In this document: positions 57,218-64,000 of the stretch, piece after piece
Layout: each line of letters starts with the position of its first letter
Numbering within the stretch: the stretch's first letter is position 1
Origin: DATFDN01 sp963818725
Lineage (GTDB): Bacteria; Pseudomonadota; Alphaproteobacteria; Acetobacterales; Acetobacteraceae
Assembly: GCA_963818725.1 (NCBI GenBank)
Contig: CAWFTU010000024.1
Coordinates: 1 to 64,000, forward strand
DNA: 64,000 bases
Reading direction: 5' to 3'
Translations under genes and position numbers: made by a program
Notes under the pieces: model-generated
Databases searched by the model: none
Told to the model about the DNA's origin: nothing
What the model saw: the letters and a program-made list of their open reading frames with translations, nothing else

Positions 57218-58592
57218 GGAATTTGGGTGACGGCGTGATCAGGCGGCGGTTTGAACCGGCGTTTTGATGACCTCGACACCGTTGCTGAAGGTGACACCCT
57301 GGACGACCTTGGGCAACTGGTTTTCGCCTTTGAGCCGACGCCAGGTTTTCGCCGCGGCCGTGACCAGCTTGAACACCATCAACCGGGCGGTGTCTTGCGA
57401 CAGCGCGCCCTTGGTGCGGATGGTGCGGTGCCGGACGGTGGCGAACACGCTCTCGATCGGGTTGGACGTGCGCAGATGATCCCAGTGCTCGGCGGGGAAG
57501 TCGTAAAACGTCAGTAGCGCGTCGCGGTCCTTCACCAGGCAGACGACCGCCTTCTCGTATTTGGCCGCATACTTCTCGGCGAAGGTGGCGATCGCCGCCT
57601 CGGCGGTGGCACGGTCCGGCGCCGTCCAGATCTCGCGCAGGTCGGCCTTGGCCGCGCGTTGGATGGACTTGGGCAGTTTGTCGAGAACATTGGCGGTCTT
57701 GTGGACCGTGCAGCGCTGGTGCCGGGTTGTCGACGAGACTTCCTCGAGCGCCTTCCAGAAGCCGAGCGCACCGTCGCCGGTGGCCAGCTCGGGGGCGATG
57801 ACCAGGCCGCGGGCCTTGAGGTCGACCAGCAGTTCGCGCCAGCTCTGCGCGCTCTCGCGCACGCCGACCTGAAAGCCGAGCAGTTCCTTCTTGCCCTCCG
57901 GGGTGGCGCCGATCAGCACCAGCACGCACTCGGCCTGCGGCTCCATCCGGGCCTGAAGGTAAATGCCATCGGCCCAGACATACACGTAGTGCCGCGCCGA
58001 CAGGCCGCGCCGCTGCCAACGCTCGTACTCGGCCTGCCACTCGTCGCGCAGCCGCGCGATGACCGCGGGCGACAGATTCGGGGCATCGCGCCCCAGCAGG
58101 GCGGCGCGCGCCTCCTGGAAGTCGCCCATCGAGAGGCCGCGCAAGTAGAGGATGGGCCGCAGCGCATCCAGGCTTCGCGTCCGTCTCGCCCAGCGCGGCA
58201 GGAGCGCCGCGGTGAAGCGGATGCGCTCGGCCCCATTCTCGCCGGCGCCGCGGTCGCGCAATTTCACCTGGCGCACCGCGACCGGGCCGATCCCGGTCTG
58301 CACCAGGCGTTCCGGCCCATGCCCGTGCCGCACAACGCGCTCGCGCCCGTCCGGCAGGCGCAGCCCCTTCAACTCGGCCAGGAACGCCTCGGCTTCGGCC
58401 TCCACAGCCTCGACCAGCAGGCGCCGAGCTCCGCTCCTCAGAACCGCCGTCAGCGGATCCTCGATCTCGTCTGGCTGACGAAGGGGGACAACGATGCTAT
58501 ACACTTCTCATAGGCGTATCGCTCCTCCGGAGGTTCAGGCAGGCTCTCACCCGCCTCGATACGCCGCCTTCACTCAGCCATCACCCAATTCC
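57218..58592 (-). mobile_element. IS256-family element (copy 2)
   Basis: Inverted ends GGAATTTGGGTGACGGC (57218-57234) and GCCATCACCCAATTCC (58577-58592, inverse). No exact target duplication seen. Inserted in the HAF-repeat gene. Confidence 0.78.
57239..58504 (-). CDS. IS256-family (mutator) transposase
   Basis: 421-aa intact transposase: VYVWADGIYLQARMEPQAEC (first Asp), LVIAPELATGDGALGFWKAL (second Asp), QRCTVHKTANVLDKLPKS, and RTSNPIESVFATVRHRTIRT (Glu). Different subgroup from copy 1. Probably functional. Confidence 0.92.
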   Translation of the reverse strand: MYSIVVPLRQPDEIEDPLTAVLRSGARRLLVEAVEAEAEAFLAELKGLRLPDGRERVVRHGHGPERLVQTGIGPVAVRQVKLRDRGAGENGAERIRFTAALLPRWARRTRSLDALRPILYLRGLSMGDFQEARAALLGRDAPNLSPAVIARLRDEWQAEYERWQRRGLSARHYVYVWADGIYLQARMEPQAECVLVLIGATPEGKKELLGFQVGVRESAQSWRELLVDLKARGLVIAPELATGDGALGFWKALEEVSSTTRHQRCTVHKTANVLDKLPKSIQRAAKADLREIWTAPDRATAEAAIATFAEKYAAKYEKAVVCLVKDRDALLTFYDFPAEHWDHLRTSNPIESVFATVRHRTIRTKGALSQDTARLMVFKLVTAAAKTWRRLKGENQLPKVVQGVTFSNGVEVIKTPVQTAA

Positions 58593-59097
58593 GCGCATGG
58601 CCTGTCCAAGGCCTCGCCAACACTTTCGTCTCGGACATCAACGACTCCGGTCAGATGGTGGGGACTGGCGTTACAAGCACCGGCGTGTCGGAAGGGTTGT
58701 ACCTGGATGGCCAAGGCGGCTTGGAATTCCTGGCCCCTCCTGGCGCGGCGGCGACTAGTGCCAACGGGCTGAACAACACTGGGCAGATTGTCGGGGATTA
58801 CACCGATATAGCCAGCGGCCAGGTCCATGGGTTCCTGTTTGACATCGCCACACAGGCGTACACGACGCTGGACTTCTCGAATGCCGTCGGCACATCTGCG
58901 CATGCGATCAATGATTACGGCCAAGTGGTTGGCACCTATACCGATGCGCAACATGTCTTGCACGGTATGGAGGTGCTGATCGGTCATACCTGACCATTCC
59001 GCATGTGCCGTCCGTCCCTGGCCGACGAACGCCTACGGCGTGCGCCGAAGCGATGGGACTTGACGCTCTGCCTCCGCGCGGAACTCAGCATGTGTGG

Positions 59098-59128
59098 GCC
59101 TGGATGCCGGCTTTCGCGGGCATGACGG
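59098..59128. repeat. Half copy of the dispersed palindromic repeat
   Basis: CCTGGATGCCGGCTTTCGCG followed by GGCATGACGG matches the right half of 56440-56526. It lies in the 226-bp gap between the HAF gene and pheA, where I see nothing else. Confidence 0.7.
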
Positions 59129-59219
59129 TAAGGGTCAAGACCAACGGCGGTTGGTATCAAGGCCCGCGATATGCCTGTGCGCGGACACCGGGTTAATCAA
59201 CGCATCCCGGCTGGAACCT

Positions 59220-60059
59220 TTACGCCCCCGCCTGCGTCAGCCGGAACGGCGCCGTGGGATAGACACCCAGCACCCGCACTTCTGAGGAGAAGAACGCCAG
59301 CTCCTCCAGCGCGCGGCGCAGCGCCGGCTGTTCGGGATGGCCGTCGCAGTCGCACAGGAACTGGGTGGCGACGAAGTGGCCGCCGAGCATGTAGCTCTCC
59401 AGCTTCGTCATGTTCACGCCGTTCGTGGCAAACCCGCCGAGCGCCTTGTAGAGCGCGGCCGGCACGTTGCGGACGCGGAAGACAAACGTTGTCATCAGCC
59501 CCGGCGCGGACGGGTCCGGCGCGCTCGGACGACGCGCCATGACGTAGAAGCGCGTCGTGTTGTGCGCCGCGTCCTCGACATTCGCGGCCAGGATCTCCAG
59601 ACCGTAGATCTCGGCCGCCAGGGCCGAGGCGACCGCCGCGTCCTCGGTGCCCCCCCGCTCGGCAACCAGCTTCGCCGCGCCCGCCGTGTCCGCCTCGACG
59701 ACGGCCGTCAGGTTCCGCCGGCGCAGGAATCGGCGCACCTGACCCAGCGCGACCGGGTGGGAGTGCGCGCGGCGCAATCCCTCCATGCTCGCCCCGTTCG
59801 GCGCCAGCAGGCAGTGCTCGACGCGATGGAAATGTTCGCCCACCACGAACAGCCCGGAGTTGGGGAGCAGATGATGGATGTCGGGAACGCGCCCGGCGAG
59901 CGTGTTCTCGCAGGGCAGCATTGCCAGCTCGGCCCGGCCCTTGCGCACCGCCTCGATCGCCGCCTCGAAGGAGTTGCAGGGCAGCGTGCGCCGGTCGGGA
60001 AAGGCGGTGCGGCAGGCCAGGTCTGAATAGGCGCCGTGCATCCCCTGAAATGCGATCAT
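59220..60059 (-). CDS. pheA: Prephenate dehydratase
   Basis: 279-aa monofunctional enzyme converting prephenate to phenylpyruvate in phenylalanine synthesis. Catalytic domain MIAFQGMHGAYSDLACR, LPCENTLAGRVPDIHHLL and a TRFYVMARR stretch (TRF motif), followed by an ACT regulatory domain with GALx-type LGGFATNGVNMTKLESYML and ESR-like region. ATG at 60059 follows AGGAGACGGG. Downstream of kdsB with an 8-nt gap, the usual alphaproteobacterial pairing. Confidence 0.93.
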   Translation of the reverse strand: MIAFQGMHGAYSDLACRTAFPDRRTLPCNSFEAAIEAVRKGRAELAMLPCENTLAGRVPDIHHLLPNSGLFVVGEHFHRVEHCLLAPNGASMEGLRRAHSHPVALGQVRRFLRRRNLTAVVEADTAGAAKLVAERGGTEDAAVASALAAEIYGLEILAANVEDAAHNTTRFYVMARRPSAPDPSAPGLMTTFVFRVRNVPAALYKALGGFATNGVNMTKLESYMLGGHFVATQFLCDCDGHPEQPALRRALEELAFFSSEVRVLGVYPTAPFRLTQAGA

Positions 60060-60067
60060 CCCGTCTC

Positions 60068-60802
60068 CTATTCCTTGGCCAGCATCGCGCGCGCCCGCGC
60101 CAGATCCGCCGATGTGTCCACGCCGAACAGGCCGTGCGCCACGCGCGCGCAGCCAATCCGCATCCCGGCTTCCAGCGCGCGCAGTTGCTCCAAGCCTTCG
60201 CGCAGTTCCAGCAAGCTTGGCGGCAGGCGCACGAAGCGGTCCAGGGCCGGGCGGCGCCAGGCGTAGATGCCGATGTGGTGCCACAACGGTCCCTCGCCCC
60301 AGGGGACGGGGGCGCGGGAGAAATAGAGCGCCGGTGCTGTGTCATCCTCGGCGCCGAACGCGCACGCGGCCTTCACGAACGAGGCGGTCCGGGCCTCATC
60401 GTCCGACGCGATGGGCGCCACGACGGTTCCGATGTCGAGACCAGGATCGCGCAAGGGGCGCAGCGCGGCGCCGATCTGGTCTCGGGTGACGGTGGGTACG
60501 TCCCCTTGCAGGTTCACCACGACATCATAGCGCCCGTCGGGGTCCAGCGCCGCGAGCGCGGCGTGAACGCGATCCGACCCGGAGGGCAGGGCGGGGTCCG
60601 TGAGCACCGCCACGCCTCCCGCGTCACGCACCGCGTCCGCGATCGCGGCCTCCGCGCACGCCACCGCCACAGGCCCGACCCCGGCGGCGCGGGCGCGATC
60701 GAGCACATGCGCGATCATGGGTCGCCCGTGAATGTCGGCCAGCGGCTTGCCGGGGAGGCGCGCGGAGGCCATGCGCGCAGGAATGACGACGATCGGGTTC
60801 AC
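60068..60802 (-). CDS. kdsB: 3-deoxy-manno-octulosonate cytidylyltransferase
   Basis: 244-aa CMP-Kdo synthetase activating Kdo for lipopolysaccharide. Signature PIVVIPARMASARLPGKPLA, VAVLTDPALPSGSDRVHAAL, VVNLQGDVPTV, and the C-terminal WHHIGIYAWRRPALDRFV. The GTG at 60802 is preferred because homology begins with VNPIVVIPAR; an in-frame upstream ATG (60865) would add 21 unconserved residues. Divergent from the cytochrome gene. Confidence 0.92.
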   Translation of the reverse strand: MNPIVVIPARMASARLPGKPLADIHGRPMIAHVLDRARAAGVGPVAVACAEAAIADAVRDAGGVAVLTDPALPSGSDRVHAALAALDPDGRYDVVVNLQGDVPTVTRDQIGAALRPLRDPGLDIGTVVAPIASDDEARTASFVKAACAFGAEDDTAPALYFSRAPVPWGEGPLWHHIGIYAWRRPALDRFVRLPPSLLELREGLEQLRALEAGMRIGCARVAHGLFGVDTSADLARARAMLAKE

Positions 60803-60944
60803 GGGAGAATGTTGAGAGGCGGACAGATTGCTTGGCCTCGGTCGCTTGCCTATGGTGCGCGCCACCTTTTATGAAGCCGCATGCGCGCGCGCAACGGCGG
60901 TCAGCGGCGCCACGGCTCGGCAGGCGGCAGAGAAGTCACGACGC

Positions 60945-62195
60945 ATGGACAGCATGGAAGCCAACAAGGCGGTCGCCGCGGTTCTGGTCGCGGGCATCGC
61001 CTTTTTCATCACGGGCTTGCTCGGCGACAATCTTGTCTACGAACAGCGTCCGGCCAAGCTGGCGATCCCCGTGCAGGCCGCCGCGCCCACCGAGGGCGCT
61101 GGCGGCGCCCAGCAGCCAGCCGGCCCGGCGCCGATCGTCCCACTTCTGGCCTCTGCCAGCGTGCAGAAGGGCGAGACTTTCGTCACCCAAGTCTGCGCGG
61201 CCTGCCACAGCTTGAACGAGGGCGGAAAGCCGATAGTCGGACCCAACCTATATGGCATCGTGGGGGCGCCGCACGACCACGAGGCCGGTTTCGACTACTC
61301 GGCCGCATTACAGAAGTTCAAGGGCCAGCCCTGGACCTACCAGGCGTTGAACAAATGGCTGTATGACCCGCAGACATATGCGCCCGGCACGCGCATGACC
61401 TATGCAGGGATCAAGAGCACGCAGCAGCGCGCCGACGTGATCGACTATCTCCGCACGCTGTCCCACAACCCGGTGCCGCTGCCCTCCGCCGAGGAGGTGT
61501 CCAAGGCCGAGCAGGCGGCCAAGCCCGCCGAGGCGGCGCCGGCAGCAGCCGCTACAACCGCGGCGCCCGCTGGACCCGCACCGATCGATCCGCTCCTTGC
61601 CTCCGCCAACGTACAAAAGGGCGAGGCATTCGCGCAGCAGGTCTGTGCCGTCTGCCACAGCCTGAACGAGGGCGGCAAGCCGGTGGTCGGACCCAATCTG
61701 TATGGCATTGTGGGGGCACCGCACGACCACGAGGCGGGGTTCGACTACTCGGCCGCACTCCAGAAGTTCAAGGGCCAGCCCTGGACCTACCAGGCGCTGA
61801 ACAAGTGGCTGGATGACCCGCAGGCATATGCGCCCGGCACGCGCATGACCTATGCAGGGGTCAAGAGCACGCAGCAGCGCGCCGACCTGATTGCCTATCT
61901 CCGCACGCTCTCGCATAATCCGGCGCCGCTGCCGGGGGCCGCATCGACCCAGGCGCCCAGCAAGGCCGCGGAAACGGCTCCGGCGCCGGGCACCGCGGCA
62001 CCGGCGGGCAACCACAGCGCGCTCGGCAGCGCATCGGCGCCCAACAGCGCGCCAGCCTCGTCGCCCAACGTGATCGGCCCGCCGGGCCAAGCCTACAACG
62101 CGAGCGCGCAGACGCCCAATGCCGGCACCCAGGCAGGCGGCACCGGTGCCGCTCCCTCGCCCGCGGCCAACGCGCCGGCCAGCAACAAGCCCTAG
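60945..62195 (+). CDS. Membrane-anchored cytochrome c with two tandem haem domains (CycM-like)
   Basis: ~416-aa electron carrier. Residues ~8-27 form a membrane anchor (AVAAVLVAGIAFFITGLLGD). Two haem c domains follow: CAACH (nt ~61195) with axial Met in TRMTYAG, and CAVCH (nt ~61645) with the same. The domains are about 89% identical over ~117 residues and nearly so in DNA, joined by an A/P-rich linker, and the C-terminus is ~85 residues of low-complexity A/P/S/N. Usual CycM proteins have one domain of ~180 residues. ATG 60945 is the first start before the anchor. Confidence 0.9.
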   Translation: MDSMEANKAVAAVLVAGIAFFITGLLGDNLVYEQRPAKLAIPVQAAAPTEGAGGAQQPAGPAPIVPLLASASVQKGETFVTQVCAACHSLNEGGKPIVGPNLYGIVGAPHDHEAGFDYSAALQKFKGQPWTYQALNKWLYDPQTYAPGTRMTYAGIKSTQQRADVIDYLRTLSHNPVPLPSAEEVSKAEQAAKPAEAAPAAAATTAAPAGPAPIDPLLASANVQKGEAFAQQVCAVCHSLNEGGKPVVGPNLYGIVGAPHDHEAGFDYSAALQKFKGQPWTYQALNKWLDDPQAYAPGTRMTYAGVKSTQQRADLIAYLRTLSHNPAPLPGAASTQAPSKAAETAPAPGTAAPAGNHSALGSASAPNSAPASSPNVIGPPGQAYNASAQTPNAGTQAGGTGAAPSPAANAPASNKP

Positions 62196-62204
62196 CGCGC
62201 CCCG

Positions 62205-63005
62205 ATGTCCGCGCAAGCGGCCGGGCGACCCGCCATGGATCGCCTGGTCGCCGCGGCCGAGGCGGCGGCCGATGTCGCGGGCGCGACGATCCGCCCGCTG
62301 TTCCGCGCGCGCCTGGACGCCGAGCTGAAGGCCGATCGCAGTCCCGTCACCGTCGCCGATCGCAGCGCCGAGCGCGCGATGCGCGCGGTGCTCAGCGAGC
62401 GCTTCCCGGAGCATGGCATTGAGGGGGAGGAATTCGGCCTCGACCGCCCCGGCGCCGGTCTGCGCTGGGTGCTCGATCCCATCGATGGCACGCGCGCCTT
62501 CATCACCGGGCGCCCGGTCTTCGGCACGCTGATCGCGCTGCTCGAGGACGAGCAGCCGGTCCTCGGCGTGATCGACCAGCCGGTCACTGGCGAGCGCTGG
62601 ATCGGCGCGGCTGGCCGGCCGACTTCGTTTCGTGGCCCGTTCGGCGGAACGGCCGGTTGCCGCCGCCTGCCGTCGCTCGCGGATGCCGAGCTGTCCTGTA
62701 CCTCGCCCGAACTGCTCGGCGCGCACCGCCCCGCCTGGCAGCGCTTGGCAGGCGCCGTCCGGCGCGTGTCGTGGGGCGGGGATTGCTACGCCTATGGCCT
62801 GCTCGCGCTGGGCCACATCGATGTCATCGCCGAGGCGGATCTGAAGGTCTGGGACTGGGCGGCGCTGCTGCCGGTCATTGAGGGCGCGGGCGGCCGGATC
62901 ACGAATTGGGGGGGTCAACCCCTGCGCCGTGGCGATGGCGGACGCGCGCTCGCGGTTGGGGATCCCGCGCTCCTCGAGCCAGCGGTCGCCTTGCTCGGCG
63001 GCTGA
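62205..63005 (+). CDS. hisN: Histidinol-phosphatase / inositol monophosphatase family (HisN-like)
   Basis: 266-aa Mg-dependent phosphatase, probably the IMPase-type histidinol phosphatase of histidine synthesis. Metal motifs GEEFG, WVLDPIDGTRAFITGRP, and VWDWAALLPVIEGAGGRI. Start ATG 62205, 9 nt after the cytochrome stop; an alternative start is at 62235. Assignment as HisN over suppressor-type IMPase rests on AFITGRPVFGTLIALL. Confidence 0.82.
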   Translation: MSAQAAGRPAMDRLVAAAEAAADVAGATIRPLFRARLDAELKADRSPVTVADRSAERAMRAVLSERFPEHGIEGEEFGLDRPGAGLRWVLDPIDGTRAFITGRPVFGTLIALLEDEQPVLGVIDQPVTGERWIGAAGRPTSFRGPFGGTAGCRRLPSLADAELSCTSPELLGAHRPAWQRLAGAVRRVSWGGDCYAYGLLALGHIDVIAEADLKVWDWAALLPVIEGAGGRITNWGGQPLRRGDGGRALAVGDPALLEPAVALLGG

Positions 63006-63079
63006 CCGCATCGAATCCGAACAGGCTTGGCGGAATTTCAGTATCCCTGGGTTTGCAATGGAGGCATCAAGCTGAAGTG

Positions 63080-64000
63080 ATGATCCGCACCATGCTCACC
63101 AAGGCCACCGCTTGCCTCGCAGTGCTGACGCTGTTGCTCGGCGTCGCCCGCGCCGATCCCGCCGTCTCGACCAGCTACGCGATTTCGATCCTCAGCCGCC
63201 CGGCGCTGCCGGCGGGCTTCGCGCATTTCCCGTACGTCAACCCGGACGCGCCCAAGGGCGGCGAGGTCCGGCTTGCGGCCGTGGGCTCTTACGACAGCTT
63301 CAATCCCTTCATCCTGCGTGGCCGCTCCATCGTCGGGCTAGCCGGCGCCTGGGTGATCCTGCCCGGCGGCTCGGGATTCTGGCTCCTCAATCGGGCATGT
63401 GTGGGAAAGCCTCCTCGCCTCCTCGTCCGACGAGGTCGCGACCGGGTACTGCCATCTTTGCCGCAGCGTCGAGACACCGCCGGACGGTTCCTGGATCGCG
63501 TTCAACCTGCGACCGGAGGCGCGATTCTCCGACGGCGTCCCGGTCACGGCCGAGGACGTGGCCTGGACGTTCCACACCCTGGTCGCGCAGGGTTCGCCGG
63601 GATTCCGGCTCCAGCTTGCCGCGGTCGCGAGCGTGGAGGCGCAAGGGCGGGACCGCGTCGTGTTCCACCTCAAGCCGGAACGGGATCGCAAGCTGCCGTT
63701 GCTCCTGGGCGAGCTGCCGGTCCTGCCGGAGCACTTCTTCAAGGGCCGCGATTTCACACAGCCCCTGACCGTGGCGCCCATCGGCTCCGGGCCGTATCGG
63801 ATCGAGAGCTTCGAGCTGGGGCGCAGCGTGACCTTCGCGCGCGACCCAAACTGGTGGGCCCGCGACCTGCCCACCGCGCGCGGAACCAACAATTTCGACC
63901 GCGTGCGCGTCGACTACTACCGGGATTCGTCCGTGGCGCTGGAGGCGTTCAAGGCTGGCCAAGCGGACTTGCGCGCCGAGAACATCTCCAAGAACTGGGC
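63080..64000 (+). pseudogene. Peptide/microcin-C-type ABC solute-binding protein (YejA-like), frameshifted, runs off the window
   Basis: Periplasmic binding protein of the oligopeptide family. Signal peptide (TACLAVLTLLLGVARA), then FPYVNPDAPKGGEVRLAAVG, YDSFNPFILRG. At 63377 GGGATTCTGG has an extra T; removal gives GSGSGSSIGHVWESLLASSS and the frame continues to the window end (WIAFNLRPEARFSDGVPVTA, VAPIGSGPYRIESFELGRSV, DPNWWARDLP). Likely first gene of a yejABEF-type operon. Confidence 0.83.

Larger units (their letters stand above)
56741..58993 (+). pseudogene. HAF-repeat (probable extracellular) protein, split by IS256 and frameshifted
   Basis: Starts MTQVNRGLQAMAYAATSYVT after GGAGAGGGAC. 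HAF/IND-type repeats are visible on both sides of the IS: GINDLGVAVGLNLGGQGNQP, FIYDMATGAETP; then SDINDSGQMVGTGVT, GLNNTGQIVGDYTDIASGQV, HAINDYGQVVGTYTDA. The left part lies in three frames. Function unknown; such repeats occur in secreted proteins. Confidence 0.7.

Noticed and set aside
1..64000. CRISPR arrays, tRNA and rRNA genes, defence islands.
   Set aside because: No regularly spaced repeats, no cloverleaf-like segments, no rRNA segments and no recognised defence genes were seen on either strand.

Overview
High-GC DNA with alphaproteobacterial gene content (paired kdsB-pheA, a membrane-anchored CycM-like cytochrome c, a BdhA-type 3-hydroxybutyrate dehydrogenase, AcoR-type sigma-54 activators). 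An Acetobacterales/Rhodospirillales-like host is an inference from gene content only. The window is unusually rich in insertion sequences, internal deletions and single-base frameshifts; no tRNA, rRNA or CRISPR array was seen.

Left arm (1-12 kb, mostly + strand): the end of a PAS hybrid histidine kinase, bdhA, a ferritin-like protein, then a CoA-thioester aromatic degradation group (thiolase-like protein, DUF35 partner, salicylyl-CoA 5-hydroxylase/old-yellow-enzyme fusion, SDR, RidA). It ends in the scar of a deleted branched-chain amino acid ABC transporter (livK' joined to 'livF). A frameshifted purine nucleoside permease and a zinc-less oxidoreductase follow. 12-18 kb holds a Tn3-type transposase with a tyrosine recombinase, an amidohydrolase and a deleted beta-carbonic anhydrase.

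Centre (18-44 kb, - strand): a propane-monooxygenase-type soluble diiron monooxygenase locus. Read 5'->3' on the - strand: adh, WD40 protein, 63-aa protein, then a sigma-54 promoter, prmA, prmB, prmC, prmD, amidohydrolase, DUF59 protein, GroEL-like chaperonin and a sigma-54 activator. A second sigma-54 activator is divergent from adh. Good -24/-12 promoters lie upstream of adh and prmA, each behind two copies of a shared inverted-repeat operator. The locus is cut by ISAs1 (DUF59 gene), IS1595 (prmC), two IS630 (one carrying IS1634) between prmA and prmB, a MITE in the prmA leader, and IS630 plus IS3-in-IS3 in adh. Most insertions keep target duplications, and removing them on paper restores adh exactly and prmC apart from one base.

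Right accessory region (44-59 kb): IS701-like, IS5, IS630 and two IS256 elements; three direct-repeat fragments of a phage terminase large subunit gene that alternate with catabolic genes (phenol-hydroxylase-family FAD monooxygenase, enolase-superfamily enzyme, gutted MFS transporter); two Gfo/Idh/MocA oxidoreductases; a VOC protein; and an IS-split HAF-repeat protein. Right end (59-64 kb): core genes pheA, kdsB, a tandemly duplicated cytochrome c, a HisN-like phosphatase and the start of a peptide-type ABC solute-binding protein.
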